Part shown: piece by piece, positions 50,816 to 63,682 of the stretch
Layout: each line of letters opens with the position of its first letter
Position numbering within the stretch: the stretch's first letter is position 1
Program-made: the position numbers and the translations under genes
Origin: Cristatella mucedo
Lineage: Eukaryota > Bryozoa > Phylactolaemata > Cristatellidae
Reading direction: 5' to 3'
NCBI GenBank assembly: GCA_009760855.2
Contig: WPIO01000045.1
Span: 214,001-278,000 of the forward strand
DNA length: 64,000 bases
The notes under the pieces: generated by a model
What the model was told of the DNA's origin: nothing
Databases searched by the model: none
The model's input: only the letters and a program-made list of their open reading frames with translations

Positions 50816-51369
50816 AGGCATCCTATAAGGATCGCTCTGCACGAGAATGCAGTGTGTGTATACTTTTTATGTTACTTGCATCTGGCTGAGCAACCAGAAT
50901 TATGTTAATGGAGTGGTGTAACAATTTCCACGTTCTATACGAACCGACTACAAAAAAATTCATGATCAGGCTCTGCATCACATGACCTGCTCTGATCAGT
51001 CCATTTGCTTACCCATGCATAAACCAACGTCAAACTCTTAGGATACAATGCTTCGAGTTCCGTTGCTTGTAAGAGTTCAGTCGTAGTAAATTTTTTGACT
51101 GTTTCTTGCTTGACAACACTTAAAAGATATAGAAAACCCAGCTATTCAGCCGCTAATTGCCTCATTTATGCTATCGTGATTTCAGAAAAAGGTAAAGTGC
51201 GTAGAGAGATTTAGCTTTCAAGCGACACTATATCAAAAGTATTTTTATTAGTTTAATTATTTGTAGTTAGCCTATCACTAGCCACCTACTCAATCTCTTT
51301 TCAGCACCTGCAAAGTGCCTACAAAGAATTAATTTGCCATTTTAAATGAAATGCTGGTGCCTTATAACT

Positions 51370-51655
51370 GTGATAGTTCTTACGCAGCGACGACTACTCT
51401 CCTGCAGCCGACTATGGCTCATCCTTTTCAGCGGTCCTGAGCTGCTAATTTCATGCTACTCACTACCTCAACTGCTCTCTTGGATCTGTAATGCTGCCCA
51501 CTTTCTCTTTGTTGAGTGAGACGAAGTCTGTTGGCTACCGAATGCGTACCGAAAGCCGCTTAGGCTGTGAGTGTGGTATACCAAACTATCCTGCGTAGCA
51601 ACCTCATGGTCTTTTGTAGCTTTGTGGAGTTACAGACGGAGATACATTGCATAAA
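51370..51655 (+). mobile_element. LINE family 2, C-terminal/3' fragment
   Basis: CTACTCTCCTGCAGCCGACT, CACTACCTCAACTGCTCTC, GACGAAGTCTGTTGGCTACC, then the 3' end GGAGTTACAGACGGAGATAC (51624-51643). Short frameshifts. Confidence 0.85.
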
Positions 51656-51659
51656 ATAG

Positions 51660-54600
51660 TTACTGTGATACCTTTTCTGTTGGTGGTTCCACATTCAATG
51701 GCCTTAATGTATCAAAAATGTGTAATGCAATTCGCAGGTACTACCGTGCCGACCTAAGCTGCTGCTTTTCAAAAGCGAGCCTTAAAAGCTTTCTTCAACC
51801 TTTCGGTGCAAGTCTTCCTTCATTCGTGTATCGTAGAAGTAAGGAAACGGATCGGCTGCCATCTAATGGCTAGTGGCTCCATCTAGTGGCTGCCATCTAA
51901 TCTAATAGGCTGCTATTAGCTACAAGAAAGCCGATGCTAGCGGAATGTGTCTACCAGGTGTGCTGGGAAGGCCAAGAACTTCACGTTACATGCAAACTGG
52001 AGGCTTCCGTAAGAGCAGGTTTGATTTACTTTAGCAAAGTGAGAATATGCAATAATCGTTTTATATTAAGGTGCAGGCAGGCAGGGTAGCTGGGCTTTTC
52101 TTAATTAGTGTTTGCATTGCGTACCTGAACATGAATGCAGCTGAAATCTGCCCACTTATGGCATAGGTTAACCTTGCTTACTTTCAAGCAATCGGCATTT
52201 ACTTCGATGACGATCTTTGTTGATACATTGTTACTATGAGGACAAAACTGCACTACAAATTTGAGCGTTAGTAGTGTCACATAAATAATATGGGTAATTG
52301 CTTATAGAGATCACCCATTGTTTCAATGTAATTGCCCGCCGTTCTAGCTACCTAGTAGAGTGTACGTAGCTGCATAAAAGTGTGATTACAAAGCGTTGTG
52401 CATACATTTAGGGAGACGTTTCCTGGCCTTCTTCTCCGTTCAGTTCAATAGCAACCCAGAAACTTGTTTTGTGGACGAAGCTCGACTTGGTTACTTTGGT
52501 TTGGCGACTGAAACTAGTTGCTATAGATGAAAAGCCTGTTCAAGTGTCCTCGTGGTTCTTGGCGGCAGCCTCCTCAAGTGTGAAGGTCATGTGTTGTAGC
52601 GTCTGCAGTTCATCGTGCGTAGATGAATATGGTGACAAATTTGCAATACTCGTGGTGCCTAATTTGAGCCGCTCACGAGTTTAGATTAACTCTGTACCTC
52701 ACTGAAACTTTTCAGAGCAATATCCACCAATATTGAAATTTTTTCCAGCTTGTGTTTCCTATTTGTTAGCTTAATTGGGACTGAATCAAACAGGTCATGG
52801 TCACGCAAGTATACTGTCGGCTAAGTTTGATTTTCCTGCACTCAGTGCTGTAGTTCATTTTAGCACACACTGGTAACTTTGTATACAAAATTTGAATAGA
52901 TATAGAGATTAGTGACCGCGTCATTACTTGTATTTCCTGACGAGATATTTGGTCTTCTTCTTGCTGGGATCTGGCGGTTATATCTTAATGTTAATAGTGT
53001 GAATACATTTCATTGACCAGACCTTTGAGTGCTTAATTCATGCTAATAGCTAGCACTAAATTATCGTTGATATCATATATCTTTATTCTCAAATGGATGA
53101 AAAGATAAATAACGAATGGCGTAATTGTTGTGCATAAATCTATTAATGCAAAAAGCCTGAGTGGCATCGCAAAGGAGCACAAAAACATTGCAATTTTACA
53201 TAAAATACGATATGGATTATTTTATCTTCATTAGCCATGAAGAGAGACCCTAGATAAAAAATAAAATTGCTGAGGTGAATGAAGCTATAAAGACGAGCCT
53301 GGCTCGTAAATGGCAAAAATATTAGCCTGAGAAACAAAATAATTGTGATGTAAAAATGTAAAGTCTTCTTCACTCTATTAACAATACATTTAGTTTACTT
53401 ACGCAAGAGTATTTGAGGATTTAATGTCAAGTTGGTGCATGTAGCAAAGTAGCAACGTAAGTAGCTGGTCAACCACTTGCAATCAGTCTTCCATGATAAA
53501 CAGCACCAAAGACGGATAATTTGGCATTCACACCAGCTGCTCTGGCTACTAATTACGCAGTTGCATTGCTTAGGTTGATGACCATGATGACCTTAGGTTG
53601 ATGAAAGGATGTAGTTAGATAAAATTTTCAAGGTCAAGGCTGATTGGATTCTATTTATAGCTTCCACGTTTCCACTCTACAAGTTTTCTTTGAATAATAA
53701 TCACATTTTAAATTATGCAGCCGCGGTACATTTATTTTTATACCTAGAATTTTCTGTAAATAATAATTATTTAAATGGCTGGTCACGCTCGTTTTAATTT
53801 TGATAGCCAAACTTCCAATTGAGTAGCACAAGTCTCGCAGCATCCTGTGCTACACAGTTTCAAGACGTTTATCCTTAAGCTAAAAAATAGGCTTTAGACA
53901 AACCGATCCGAGAATTTGCGACTCGGATATTCAGCTTCTGAAACTCCCGACTTGTACACCTTTCTTCCATCACCACTGGGTTTCACATAAGGTTAAGGTA
54001 GTCCAACTTCAGGGCCCACTCACGGATTTGCTTGCAGGAGCTAGCAGTCCTTAAAATTTAACTGCAAATGGTTTGACAACTTCTAGGGCTTTTTTCGTTA
54101 CATATGCCAGGCTTTTCAATCAGCAAACCAATTCTTCAGACTAGCCATTGCAATAGGATCCTTGCTGCTGATGCGTTGCCCTGCAGTTAGGAGTGTATGC
54201 CGTGGATGTCTTATCGCATCGGTTCCGGTCCACCTGAATAGCAGCCCAATCGAGTTTCTTCGTGACTACTCATTTCTTCCAGTGTATTCTACGTTGTCTT
54301 TTGTCTTCATTTTTTTTCTATAGCCTCCAACACATTGGAAATACCTGCTTCTACAAGATGAGCCTCTAATACCTGGCTCTTCTAGATAATTTCACTGTGC
54401 TAATCCTATTCCAGGCTCTTTAGAGGTATTTTCTATTAGGCCCGATGCTCTTCAAAACAAACTTTGGTTAAAACTAGTTTCGGTGAAACTGAAAAAGCAG
54501 CAGGTGTCCACCAGCTCCTCGCAAAACTAACTCTGTTCTTATAATTTTTGGCAGCTTAATTCATGGGGAAATGAGAATACGACAACTAATGAATCGATGT

Positions 54601-55295
54601 GAATGTTTTTTTAGCGTTAGACCAGTTTCTAGAAAGAGATTTACTTCGCTCATGATGCAATGACAGTATTTTCCTACGCTTATGAAGCCTTAGGCTCTCG
54701 GATTTCTCATGGGCCTCGTTAGTATTCCTATCTGCTGCAGCATATGCACACCCCACAGTTACACTCCTATTCACTAAATCATCGTGCATCAGTAGCTGCT
54801 TCTGGTGCTTTGTTTATCTGCTGCTACTGCTAATCTTGCCCACTATTCTGAAGCTTGCGAAAAGCTCTGTAAATTCACTTGATACACGGATCAGTATTCC
54901 TTAAGGAAAACGTTTTCAGCTAGCTATTTTGTTTGACTTTCAGCAGATTCCAGTAAATCAACCGTTATTTCAGATGATTGCTCTAACCTGAGACTAGCCT
55001 TTCTCAGCCTCTCTATGTTATCGATGCTGATGCCTACTGGTTATTCTTATCACTAATTTTCCACAATTTCTTTTCCATTACTTCTTATGAGCGAACCAAT
55101 TATGGCTCACAAACTGGAAATCCCAAAACTCCTAATCGGATCTGCTGGCCTAGTTCATGTATCTCCTTCACAGAATCAAGATATTCTAATATAAAGTGAC
55201 CTTTAAATAGACCATCAAATTAGCTCCAACGTAAATTCTGGATACTTCAGCCGGGAAATATCGCTAAAACTTGGGTCTCCTTAGACAGGAATAAT
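51660..55295. other. About 3.6 kb AT-rich desert
   Basis: No gene, recognised repeat or microsatellite of note. A small tandem redundancy of GGCT(G)CCATCTA at about 51858-51910. Short frames (52469-52684, 53143-53373, 54586-54789) have no support. Confidence 0.5.
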
Positions 55296-55299
55296 ATTA

Positions 55300-55650
55300 A
55301 TTATAATATCAGTACACTTAATAAAGCACCCTCAGTGAATTTGGTTTCTTAATAGGTGTTTTACATTTGCTGCGAAGGAAGCACGATTGAATGGTTAGTG
55401 GCAGCTTGCTCAATAAACAACAAGAACAACAATACTGTTAGGGATGATGTGCACGGGTCAGCATGCAAGTATGATCAGTGGCAGCATGCACGGTGTCAGC
55501 ATGCTTAAACATATAAAGATCAAATTACAGGGACCCTATAAATGCTGCGATAAATAGGTGCGTTTTTAGTTCCTTTCTAAATGAGGTCAAGTCAGAAGAA
55601 GCCGTGACGCAAGTCGGGAGTGAGTTCCAGGCTTTAGAAGCGTACAAAAT
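55300..55650 (-). mobile_element. LINE family 1, 3' end
   Basis: Minus: hairpin with changed arms (AAAACACC and GGGTGCTTT), 3' UTR, then the first C-terminal codons. Diverged older copy. Confidence 0.8.
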
Positions 55651-56002
55651 AAAGGGAGGTTTGAATTTTGAAAATTCTTAGAACGGAGAATATCAATTGT
55701 TTTTTTGTATTAAGTAAAGTAAATTTTATCTGATTTAACAGAGATATAAATGAAGCTGCCATCCAGCTAACTGCAAGTCTTGCGAAACGCACATTATAAA
55801 AGGTGCTAGACTGATCACAGCGGCTCGATTGGGTGAACAGTCTGCCATTCAATGAGTCACAAAGGCCACCAGCAGGGAAGGTTTGGGTGTCCCAGAGTGA
55901 CGAGAGACACGGTGTTACGTTGTTATCTTAGAACCGACCGATCGCCCATAGTCTGACCATTTGTTTGCACCGGAATAGGTATTCAATAGATCACAATTTC
56001 CC

Positions 56003-56275
56003 CTGTAAGTTACCCGCTCCTGACAAGGGGAGGTAGAGGCGCAAAATGGCGAAACGGGATTCTAATGAGGCCCTGTAATTAGAATGAGTACTCCTTTAAC
56101 GAGGATCTAATTTAGGGAGGGCAAATCTGTGGTGCCAGCAGCCGCGGTAATTCCACCTCCAATAGCATGTATTAAAGTTGTTGCGGTTAAAAAGCTCGTA
56201 GTTGGATCTCCGCTCTAGGCTGGCGGTGTGCCACACGGCGGTCACTGCCTGTACCGGACTACCTGCCGGTTTTCC
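56003..56275 (+). pseudogene. 18S rRNA fragment (pseudogene)
   Basis: Matches the middle of eukaryotic SSU rRNA through the universal 530-loop region: TTACCCGCTCCTGACAAGGG, AGGCCCTGTAATTAGAATGA, CCTTTAACGAGGATCTA, GTGCCAGCAGCCGCGGTAAT, TTAAAGTTGTTGCGGTTAAA, AAGCTCGTAGTTGGATCTC, then the start of V4 to CTGCCGGTTTTCCCTC. Substitutions at conserved sites (CACCTCC for CAGCTCC) and a deletion before CCTTTAACG show it is not a functional gene. It is partial: no 5' or 3' thirds of 18S were found nearby. Confidence 0.93.
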
Positions 56276-56289
56276 CTCAGTGTAATTTA

Positions 56290-57225
56290 ATGTGATGTAT
56301 CTCTGTCTGTAGCTCCACGAAGCCACAAAAACTACGCAGGTGCTACACAGGATTGTTTTGTAAAGCCCACTCACAGCCTAAGCGGCTTTTGGTACGCATT
56401 CGGTAGCCAGCAGACTTCGTCTCGCGCAACAAAGAGAAAGTGGGAAGCATAACAGAGCCAAGAGAGCAGTTGAGGTAGTGAATGGCATTAAAACAGCAGC
56501 TCAGGACCGCTGGAAAGGATGACCCATAGCCGGCAGCAGGAGAGTAGCTGCCGTTGCGTAAAAAATCGTGCAAGCGACTTCCGCAGTCTAGGATCTGCAG
56601 AGCTAAAGTTCTGTCACCAACGGTCTTTGAGCGCTGGAATGGAACAGCCAGTTAATTAATCCTATAGTACCTGATGGCACGTGAAGTCTGAAACTGGTTC
56701 AGCAGTTAAGCTAGATACGGAGGAGCCAAACCGTAGCGAGCATTGTGGGTCAGCGTCAGAACTTTGCTCGGTATCCGCGAATCAACCGGTAGCCATCCTA
56801 ACTCTTTCAGCGAAGGAGACACGTGTGATAAATCTCTGGTACTTGAAAACTAGCCTTGCAGCTATATTCATAGCCATTTTTAGTGGCCTAGTTGCTTTTT
56901 TGGTAGCCCAGCCAAAAAAATTACAAAAATCAAACCGAGACAGAACCAAGGAGCTAGTTAAATTTTCTGCAAGCCACCGTGTAAGGCAGCTCCTTATCTT
57001 AGATAGGGATCGGACTTGATGGCTAGCTGTAGAAGTAGTCTTCTGAATGAAGCTTTACAATTTAGGCAGATGCCGAAAGTGACACCTAAATTTCGAGCAC
57101 TCGGTGATGGACGCACAACCGCATCACCTATTAGAAGAGCAAAGCTTTGTAATCCAGCCACGTGCTTAGGGTGTCCAATGAGCAGCAATTCAGTGTTATC
57201 TTCATTTAGTTTCCAGAACTTTTCT
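56290..57225 (-). mobile_element. LINE family 2, adjoining the 18S fragment
   Basis: 3' end at about 56290 (TGATGTATCTCTGTCTGTAG on plus), C-terminus (GCEWALQNN, RTKSRLG), and extension to MLLIGHPKHVAGLQSFALLI at about 57130-57188. Frameshifts and stops throughout. Confidence 0.9.
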
Positions 57226-57521
57226 GACGTTACCGAGGTTTTGCCCCTGCTTTATGGCGGGTATTCTGCCACAAGTGCTAAGCCGCCTCCGCGCTCCGGC
57301 GGTGCCGACGGGCAAGGCAACGGATGGACATCTGACTAAATGACCTGGTTGTGGAGCTGAGCGATCAAATGTGACAGTGGTGAGCGTTCGCTTACCGTTC
57401 CGCTGAGTTTGGCTTGTCTAGCGCGTACAACAGCCTGGCCTATTCGTGGACGACAGGGCCGCTCCCGTTCGCATAGGCTCCACTATTTCTTTTGATTTAC
57501 GCTAGTAAAAACTCGAAATAA

Positions 57522-57805
57522 TAATAATAATAATAATAATTCACTTGATAAAGCGCCCTCGGAGAATTTAATCTCTCTCTAGGCGCTTTACATTTGCTGT
57601 AAAGTGAAATGCCATTGAATGGTAAGTAAAATCATGCTTGAAAAAAACAAACGAAATGAATAATATGGTTAGGGGTGACATGCACAGGGTCAGCATGCAA
57701 ATGTGGCTAGTGGCAGCATGCACAGTGTCAGCACGCATAAGCACATGAAGGACGAATCACAGGGACCCACTAAATGCTGTCCTAAATAGGTGTGTTTTTA
57801 GGTTC
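57522..57805 (-). mobile_element. LINE family 1, 3' end
   Basis: (ATT)n tail, hairpin (arms intact) and 3' UTR, to GGTGTGTTTTTAGGTTC at the truncated end. Confidence 0.87.
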
Positions 57806-57814
57806 GAAAGACTG

Positions 57815-60105
57815 CGGATGGTAAGATTACAAAGTTGGAGAGCACCGGGAACGACAGTCTGATGTAAGGGCTCTGGCCAACCAGGTAGCTTATCGTTGGG
57901 AGCGCTTTTGGACAATGGTACCCGCAGAGCAAATGCTGCCTCTGTGCTCTCTGCATCCTAGTAAACAGCCAGAGGCCGTTTCCAGAAACTATGAGTCGGC
58001 GATCGGTTTTACTATAATTCTATTTAGCGCGTCTCAGACTGCAACTCCTCAATACGACGAAGATTAAGGGCGCGTTACGCAGGAGATATTTCTTAAATGC
58101 ACCCAAAGCCCAAGCGGCTACCGGAACGCATGCAGGAGCAAAATGACTTCCCCTCACGTCATCGTGGACGTGGCGGCGAGATGAGAGAAATTCTCGGTGT
58201 AAAAGCGACCTCTCGTCGTTCGGCACGACAAGGCCGGGCGTGCAAAGGAGGAAGGATACGTAACGCAGTCGACTTTTGTTTATACATTACATGAGACTAT
58301 TAAGAAAACAAATATTTGGGCGTAAGCTGGTTTGAGCTAATTAACAAGTCATTCGGAAGTCGCGTGCCATATCAGCCCTTACATGCAAAGCATGCGCTCC
58401 GTTTTCCCTAATTACGTGCTGCTCTTCCTTCAACGCAGGATTTCGTGCTCTGGCCGACATCTGGCTCGGTGAATCGCTACCTGCTACAAACAAAGTTTAC
58501 GCAGCATTCGTAGCGGCGCCAGTCTCAGTTTCAGAACGACGAATGCTGCTCACGCCCGAACCTGGTATCCAGCTGTACTTGCAGGTGCTGCACTGATGCA
58601 CGCAATTTCGCCAAAATTGGCGAGAACACGGCATCTGCCAAGAGCGCCCCTACCTTACCATAACAAGGTCACATCTATAGCGTGACAAATATTTGACAGC
58701 AGAGAATGGTTACTGGCGCTCAACAGCAGCCACGACGTAAAACGACATTTTTCTATGGCTCCTTTGAGGTCGAATCAGCTGATATCGGCCGATGCGTGCA
58801 GAGTCGGGAATCCCAGCCAACCGCCTGTCTCATGGCACCTGCTTTAATCCGGCCTCAGCCGTAGAATTACAGCATCGTCGCCTAATCCCGAATAATGCAC
58901 AATAGTCATAGCATGACTTCTTTAGATTAACTCATTTATATAGCATCACGCATCTCCAGACTCCTCCGCTTGTACAGTTTCCTGTACTAGCCAGGGTTAT
59001 GTAGACCCAGCTATGGCTTCAGAGGTCAAATTCTGTGTCAGTATTAGTGCTTCGCGCTTGGTGCTGTCGCTTGCTATTGCTGGACGTATTCCACAATCCA
59101 GTGAGTAACTCGCAACCATAATCGTATTTTATATATTTCCGCCACACAGCTACATTCAAGTGAGCCCATTGGAGACTCAGTGTCAGCCAAGCCCCGCATT
59201 CAGCTGCAGAAAACTGGCGTGGCTGATAAACGAACAAGGTAGCCTTCCACACTTAAGCTTGGTCGTGAAATAGGTAATGGTTCTGTTCGGCGTACCTCGA
59301 CTTAAAATGACGCACCCTGAGTCGCGGAAATATTTAGCAAAAACCTGATCTTTCTTTTTTCCCTTCCTAGAGAAGCATGCAGACTTATCATTCGCCGACG
59401 TCTGGACTTGCGGAAGAGTCATTCGCTACTCAGCAACCTGCATCGGCGAAAAGGGCAGAGGTAGCTATACTTAGTTGGGATTTTGCGTTAAAATTGAAGT
59501 CCTGGCACAACCGATTCTACTAAGTCACTGCCTCTCACGTAACGAATGTCTATGATGCGAAGGCCTTGCATCGTTAAAGCGTCTCCTGGGGTTAGGCAAT
59601 GGAAGCCTTGCCCCGCATTTTCACTATCAGATTTTGGGAACTACGGAAATTCTTTCCTTGTACAGATTGACCTTTATACAAAATAAAACAATCGCAAACC
59701 AGCTTGACCGGAAAGACATTAGTTGGGGTAAAACAGAAGGATGACACATCGAGCCATCTGGCCTTTGGGACACCAAATTACTAGCTAAAAGGTGAACCCT
59801 TCTTGGGTGTAAGTGTAAGACTGCTGCTCCTTCCACACGAGGGGCTATTAATAAGAGCACCTTATAACCAAGCCCCAGTTCAAAATAGATCTTTTCACGA
59901 ATTCCCAGCACTCTGAGTAGAATCGGAGAGCGGACATTGCATCGAGGGTAGGTTGAGGGATTTAGAATTTGTTAATGGAAGATATGAATTTTAACAATAG
60001 AAGGACAAGAATGGGTGACCATCTAACCTATGAGTTATGTATCCTACAGACCCTTATCACAAAAAAGGATGCATAAGAGTGGATGACTTTACTGCAGTGA
60101 AATAC
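57815..60105. other. About 2.3 kb with only weak signals
   Basis: 58020-58135 looks like a very diverged LINE family 2 3' end on minus (AGACTGCAACTCCTC, CCCAAGCGGCTACCGGAACG). The exon-like piece at 59371-59460 is listed separately. Otherwise unassigned. Confidence 0.4.
59371..59460 (+). CDS. Possible orphan exon, 30 codons
   Basis: A 90-bp block bounded by a strong acceptor (TCTTTTTTCCCTTCCTAG) and a GT donor (GCAGAG|GTAGCT), open in all three plus frames. In the first frame it reads RSMQTYHSPTSGLAEESF then ATQQPASAKRAE. No partner exon identified; could be chance. Confidence 0.2.
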
Positions 60106-60111
60106 TATTAA

Positions 60112-60185
60112 TGACACACTTGACCAAGTGCCCTCACAGAACTCAATCTCTTTCTAGGCTTTCACATTTGTTGCAATGGAAATAA
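60112..60185 (-). mobile_element. LINE family 1, 3' terminus only
   Basis: TTGACCAAGTGCCCTCACAG and CTCAATCTCTTTCTAGG, a reduced hairpin; no coding part. Confidence 0.75.
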
Positions 60186-60469
60186 AGCCCTTGACAGGAC
60201 ATTAGAGTGCCTGCATGATCTCAAAATTGCAGATTGCGTTCATGTGAATCATGAAAGAGATGGATGCGATTCAGCTGCCTGAACTTTTATCGACGTTGAA
60301 GAAGGTTAACTATCTTTGCTTAGAATAAAGCAAAAGCTAAAATATTTTGTATTGATTGCCGGAAACTGAAGCCCATTCAAGGTTATAGAAGTGATATTGG
60401 ATTGAGAAAAGAAGAAAAAAATAAAATTTGATGTTGCTGAAAGCCTGCAAACCAGAGTGTGTTATGCCC

Positions 60470-60610
60470 ATCATTATTGGGTTGTGATGGCCCGGAAGAT
60501 AAAGTGCTTGCTCTTCACGACCGAGGTCGTTTGTTCGCATCCTTACAAATTTATTATCATAACTATTTTATCGCGTTCGACAGCTGAAAAACTGAAAGCT
60601 GGATGCGGGC
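60470..60610 (+). repeat. tRNA-derived SINE (family A)
   Basis: GATGGCCCGGAAGATAAAGT, CACGACCGAGGTCGTTTGTT, CGCATCC (B box degraded by one base), then TCGACAGCTGAAAAACTGAA. Confidence 0.55.
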
Positions 60611-61512
60611 GACAAGTTTGGACAGGTCATGCCATGACTCTGTTTCACAAATAGTAGCAAATCGCTGTAAAAGGTGCAATTAACTAGCGTGAGAATAACT
60701 GCTCAATTCCAGCATGACACATGTTTACATGAGCTATCCAAAAGACGTCGGAATGACAAATGATTAATCGACACTGTGCAAGTTGCCAGACCTCTTTGAA
60801 GCTATAAGCCACAAAATGTCTAATAAAGAACATGAGTTTCAAAGGAGGAAATTATATCATGCCCTGGGGCTGTGAGCTACGGGCTCTGCGGCTGATTTTA
60901 AACTGTGAATCGCCTGTGACATAGCATTGATATTGCGTTGCTTGCGATGTGAGAAATAAATATTTCTGTGAATGAAAAGGTTTGTGTGTGATTTCTCACT
61001 TTTACCTTTGTTTTGGTAAGTCTTGGAGAGAAAAGGGAGAGCCTGACTCTGCCAGCAGTTGCTCTCCCGGAGTGATCGTCTGCAGGATAAGGCTGGACGC
61101 GAACAGCCGTACGTGGCAGCCTCTGTGGGCGTCTGAGGAGGCCACCGTTAATTCAGGCTTATTGGCGTTCGCTTCTCAATAAAATATTGACATTGTTGTT
61201 GCCTGAACAAACTCGTGATAGTTTCGAAACAGCCAGCAGCACTGGCATCATAGCATGGATTATGTCCGGAGGCTTAGGTGGCGAGATGGCTGTGACGGCT
61301 GCCAGCTGATCCGTCGGCCGCGGGTAAAGGCCTAGGGTCGTTGAAAGCCTTAAGCACCTCTTTAAGGCTGCGTGCGTATTAGCCCAGCTTATACACAGTC
61401 CAAAAACTTGTTTCACATAAAGCTCTTTTCATTAATGGCGGCTTCACAGGTAGGCTTTTAGTAGCAGCAGCATGTAAGCACCATGTCCTCGAATTTCAAG
61501 ATAGCAGCCACC

Positions 61513-61617
61513 TTATTTATTGAATAAATTACACGGTGAGCTTGAAACAGTAAGCTCGGTCTCTTTGAGCCTCTGTTCTTGCTCATCGTCATCCAGCAGT
61601 ATATCAAGCTCTTCTTG
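61513..61617 (-). CDS. Gene X copy 2, acidic terminal exon-like frame
   Basis: 34 codons plus TAA, beginning right after an AG. Very acidic (DDDEQEQ). The AATAAA of the last codons could double as a poly(A) signal. Confidence 0.3.
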   Translation of the reverse strand, partial: QEELDILLDDDEQEQRLKETELTVSSSPCNLFNK

Positions 61618-63532
61618 CTACTTCGATGAAGGACTGGCTGGTAGTATAAGCCCGTGATCGCTTCCGACCATCTAGAGCGAAAACTGTTGGCACCGTGAAC
61701 GTTCAACTCCTCGAGCAGCGAATCCAATCAGAAAGACTCAAGGAAGCTCGCAGATTTTTCTCGACGTAAGGACGCCTTTCAAAAAGATCTTGGCTGCTCT
61801 CTCTTCGTGACCTACCTCTCTTTGTGGTTAGCTGAGATGTTTTGATCGAGGCTTTTCGCTTATAGGAAAGTACACCCATCCGCGTCTCTGTAGACATTCG
61901 ATTCGTCAAAGACACTTTAGGTGCAGGTGTATCGTAACCATCCAAGTGCATCGACGCCTTGCTGCTTCAGTTTCTGCTGGAGCTGCATTGGCAATCCACC
62001 GGCCTTTGGGGCCGCGGCCTCAGTCTGCAAGGCAAACGTTTTTTTTAAAGACATTGCTCAGGGCGATCGGTCTGTTGCTGTAGACAGCGTGATGTAAAAT
62101 CTTATTCCTACGTGCCTCTTTCAACTGCCGTCTGATGGCACCTCAACACGCGAACGTATCCTACTGCTATATCACCTTGAGCAACTCAAGCAAACAAAGG
62201 GAGAATCGGATGCTGTTTGAAGTTTGACTTTCCCAAGTCAAGAGCCAGCTTAACAGTGGCCTAGAGATTTCGACAAACTCAGCTCCTCTCGCCGGTACTA
62301 GCATGGTGCCATTCAACTTCCGGTGACCAGTGACCTGCTATGCCTTGGACTGCCAAGTTGCACCAGTATCACTACCAATACAGGATCGTGAATGCACTAG
62401 CACCGTACCTACCGTACGTACCAGTACCGTACCTATGCAACTGGTAGAGATCTTTCAACGAAGAGCTCGCTAGGAATTCAGATGTCATTTCAAAACTGTG
62501 ATGGCCGGGCCATGCTGACTGAGCCCGACACCCTCGCCACGGCTTATGTCTAGCTGTAAGTGCAGGTCCACGTGACAGCGGATGTCGGCGCCGGCGGATC
62601 GGCACCACAGTCTTCCTGAGTCGAGGAATTAGCAACAGTGTGTAACTCAACAATAATGGGGAGTATTATTTGAAGGTGCCCTCTAGCCATGGGCTTGGCT
62701 GCTGCGAGCTTTCGGCAGTTATACGTCATTCAAGGCAGGTCCAGATGCAGTACGATCTGTTGGTCTTCCCGTCAAGATGTATTGTCGATATCGTCTGAGC
62801 CACGATTAGTTCTCTCGTTTCCTCGCAGCATAGCGTGCCCCATATCGCATCGGTCGCTCTAGCTGAAGAAAGAAACGTTTCAGTGGACGACGTAGCTCTC
62901 GGATCTACGCTCAGCTACCGGGTACCGATGATCATATTTCCTCATTGAGTTTTCATCGCAGTGCGTCTGACCCTCTGCAGTAAGAGGCTGCAGCTTTGCG
63001 TCGAGACCGTTCTTCCTTCAGCAGTTTACGAGCCACATCTTCGCTCTCATTTTTGGACTTGACGGTCAACCATACGATAATTCTTCCGAGCCTGCTGTAC
63101 GTACCTGACTGTGTAATACAACCTTGCAATGCTGTGGGAACTTACCTGAGCCTGATTGCGCAATGTCTGTTCCCGTCAACTGGTATCCTAAAATGAATTG
63201 GCTAGTTAATCCACCCAGAAGTGCGTTATCAGGCTTGCAGGTATTTCAGCCACTCATCATGTGAGGTAGCTAAAGGAGCAGTCACTTTCAATCGCATTTA
63301 GCTGCGTACGAACGACCTCAATGCTCTTGGTGGGCTACGTAGCAACCGGAAGCTCTTCCGGATGCTCTGCATCAGCGACACGATTAAGAGTGGTTGCAAT
63401 AGCGATTGCAAATTCTCCGTCTACGAACGCGCCGTCACCAAAAGCGTTCTCTAGGAGGCGGGTCGGCGTGCGAGAGGACCTGAAGAAACCTGTGACTTCT
63501 TGAATGTTGTGAGCTTGAGAACTCATGTTCAT
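61513..63532 (-). CDS. Gene X, copy 2: unrecognised multi-exon gene (candidate)
   Basis: Minus-strand exon-like frames in order: (1) 63335-63532, RSSRTPTRLLENAFGDGAF, GEFAIAIATTLNRVADAE; (2) about 62951-63075, SEDVARKLLKEERSRRKAAA, a charged helix; (3) about 62585-62700, IIVELHTVANSSTQEDCGAD; (4) about 61945-62026, TEAAAPKAGGLPMQLQQKLK; (5) 61816-61951, DGYDTPAPKVSL, STETRMGVLSYKRKASI, KTSQLTTKR, followed by a consensus donor AGAG|GTAGGT; (6) 61513-61617, after an AG, EELDILLDDDEQEQRLKETE and LTVSSSPCNLFNK then TAA. The same frames are conserved, with mostly conservative changes, in the diverged copy at 32470-34560, which argues for past coding use. Boundaries between patches are not resolved and some patches end in stops unless spliced. 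Function and family unknown. Confidence 0.35.
63335..63532 (-). CDS. Gene X copy 2, upstream exon-like frame
   Basis: 65-codon minus-strand frame whose 3' half (EFAIAIATTLNRVADAEHPE) matches the frame of 34385-34475 (HFAITFAITFALNRVAEADP). It ends at TAG after LPVAT unless spliced before. Confidence 0.35.
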   Translation of the reverse strand: MNMSSQAHNIQEVTGFFRSSRTPTRLLENAFGDGAFVDGEFAIAIATTLNRVADAEHPEELPVAT

Positions 63533-63682
63533 CTCGAGGTCGATGCTAATCTTGTCGAAGTCTTTAGCTCTCCTTATTTTCTAGCTCAGCCGAATCATGG
63601 TTGGCTGTGCAGTAATTAGCTACGGTAAATGCTGCTGAATACTAGATACGTGGCAATAGTTGGATTTGAGGCTGTCCTGCAA

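Noticed and set aside
56003-56275. Functional 18S rRNA gene
   Set aside because: Only about 270 bp, with changes at universally conserved positions and no flanking rDNA.
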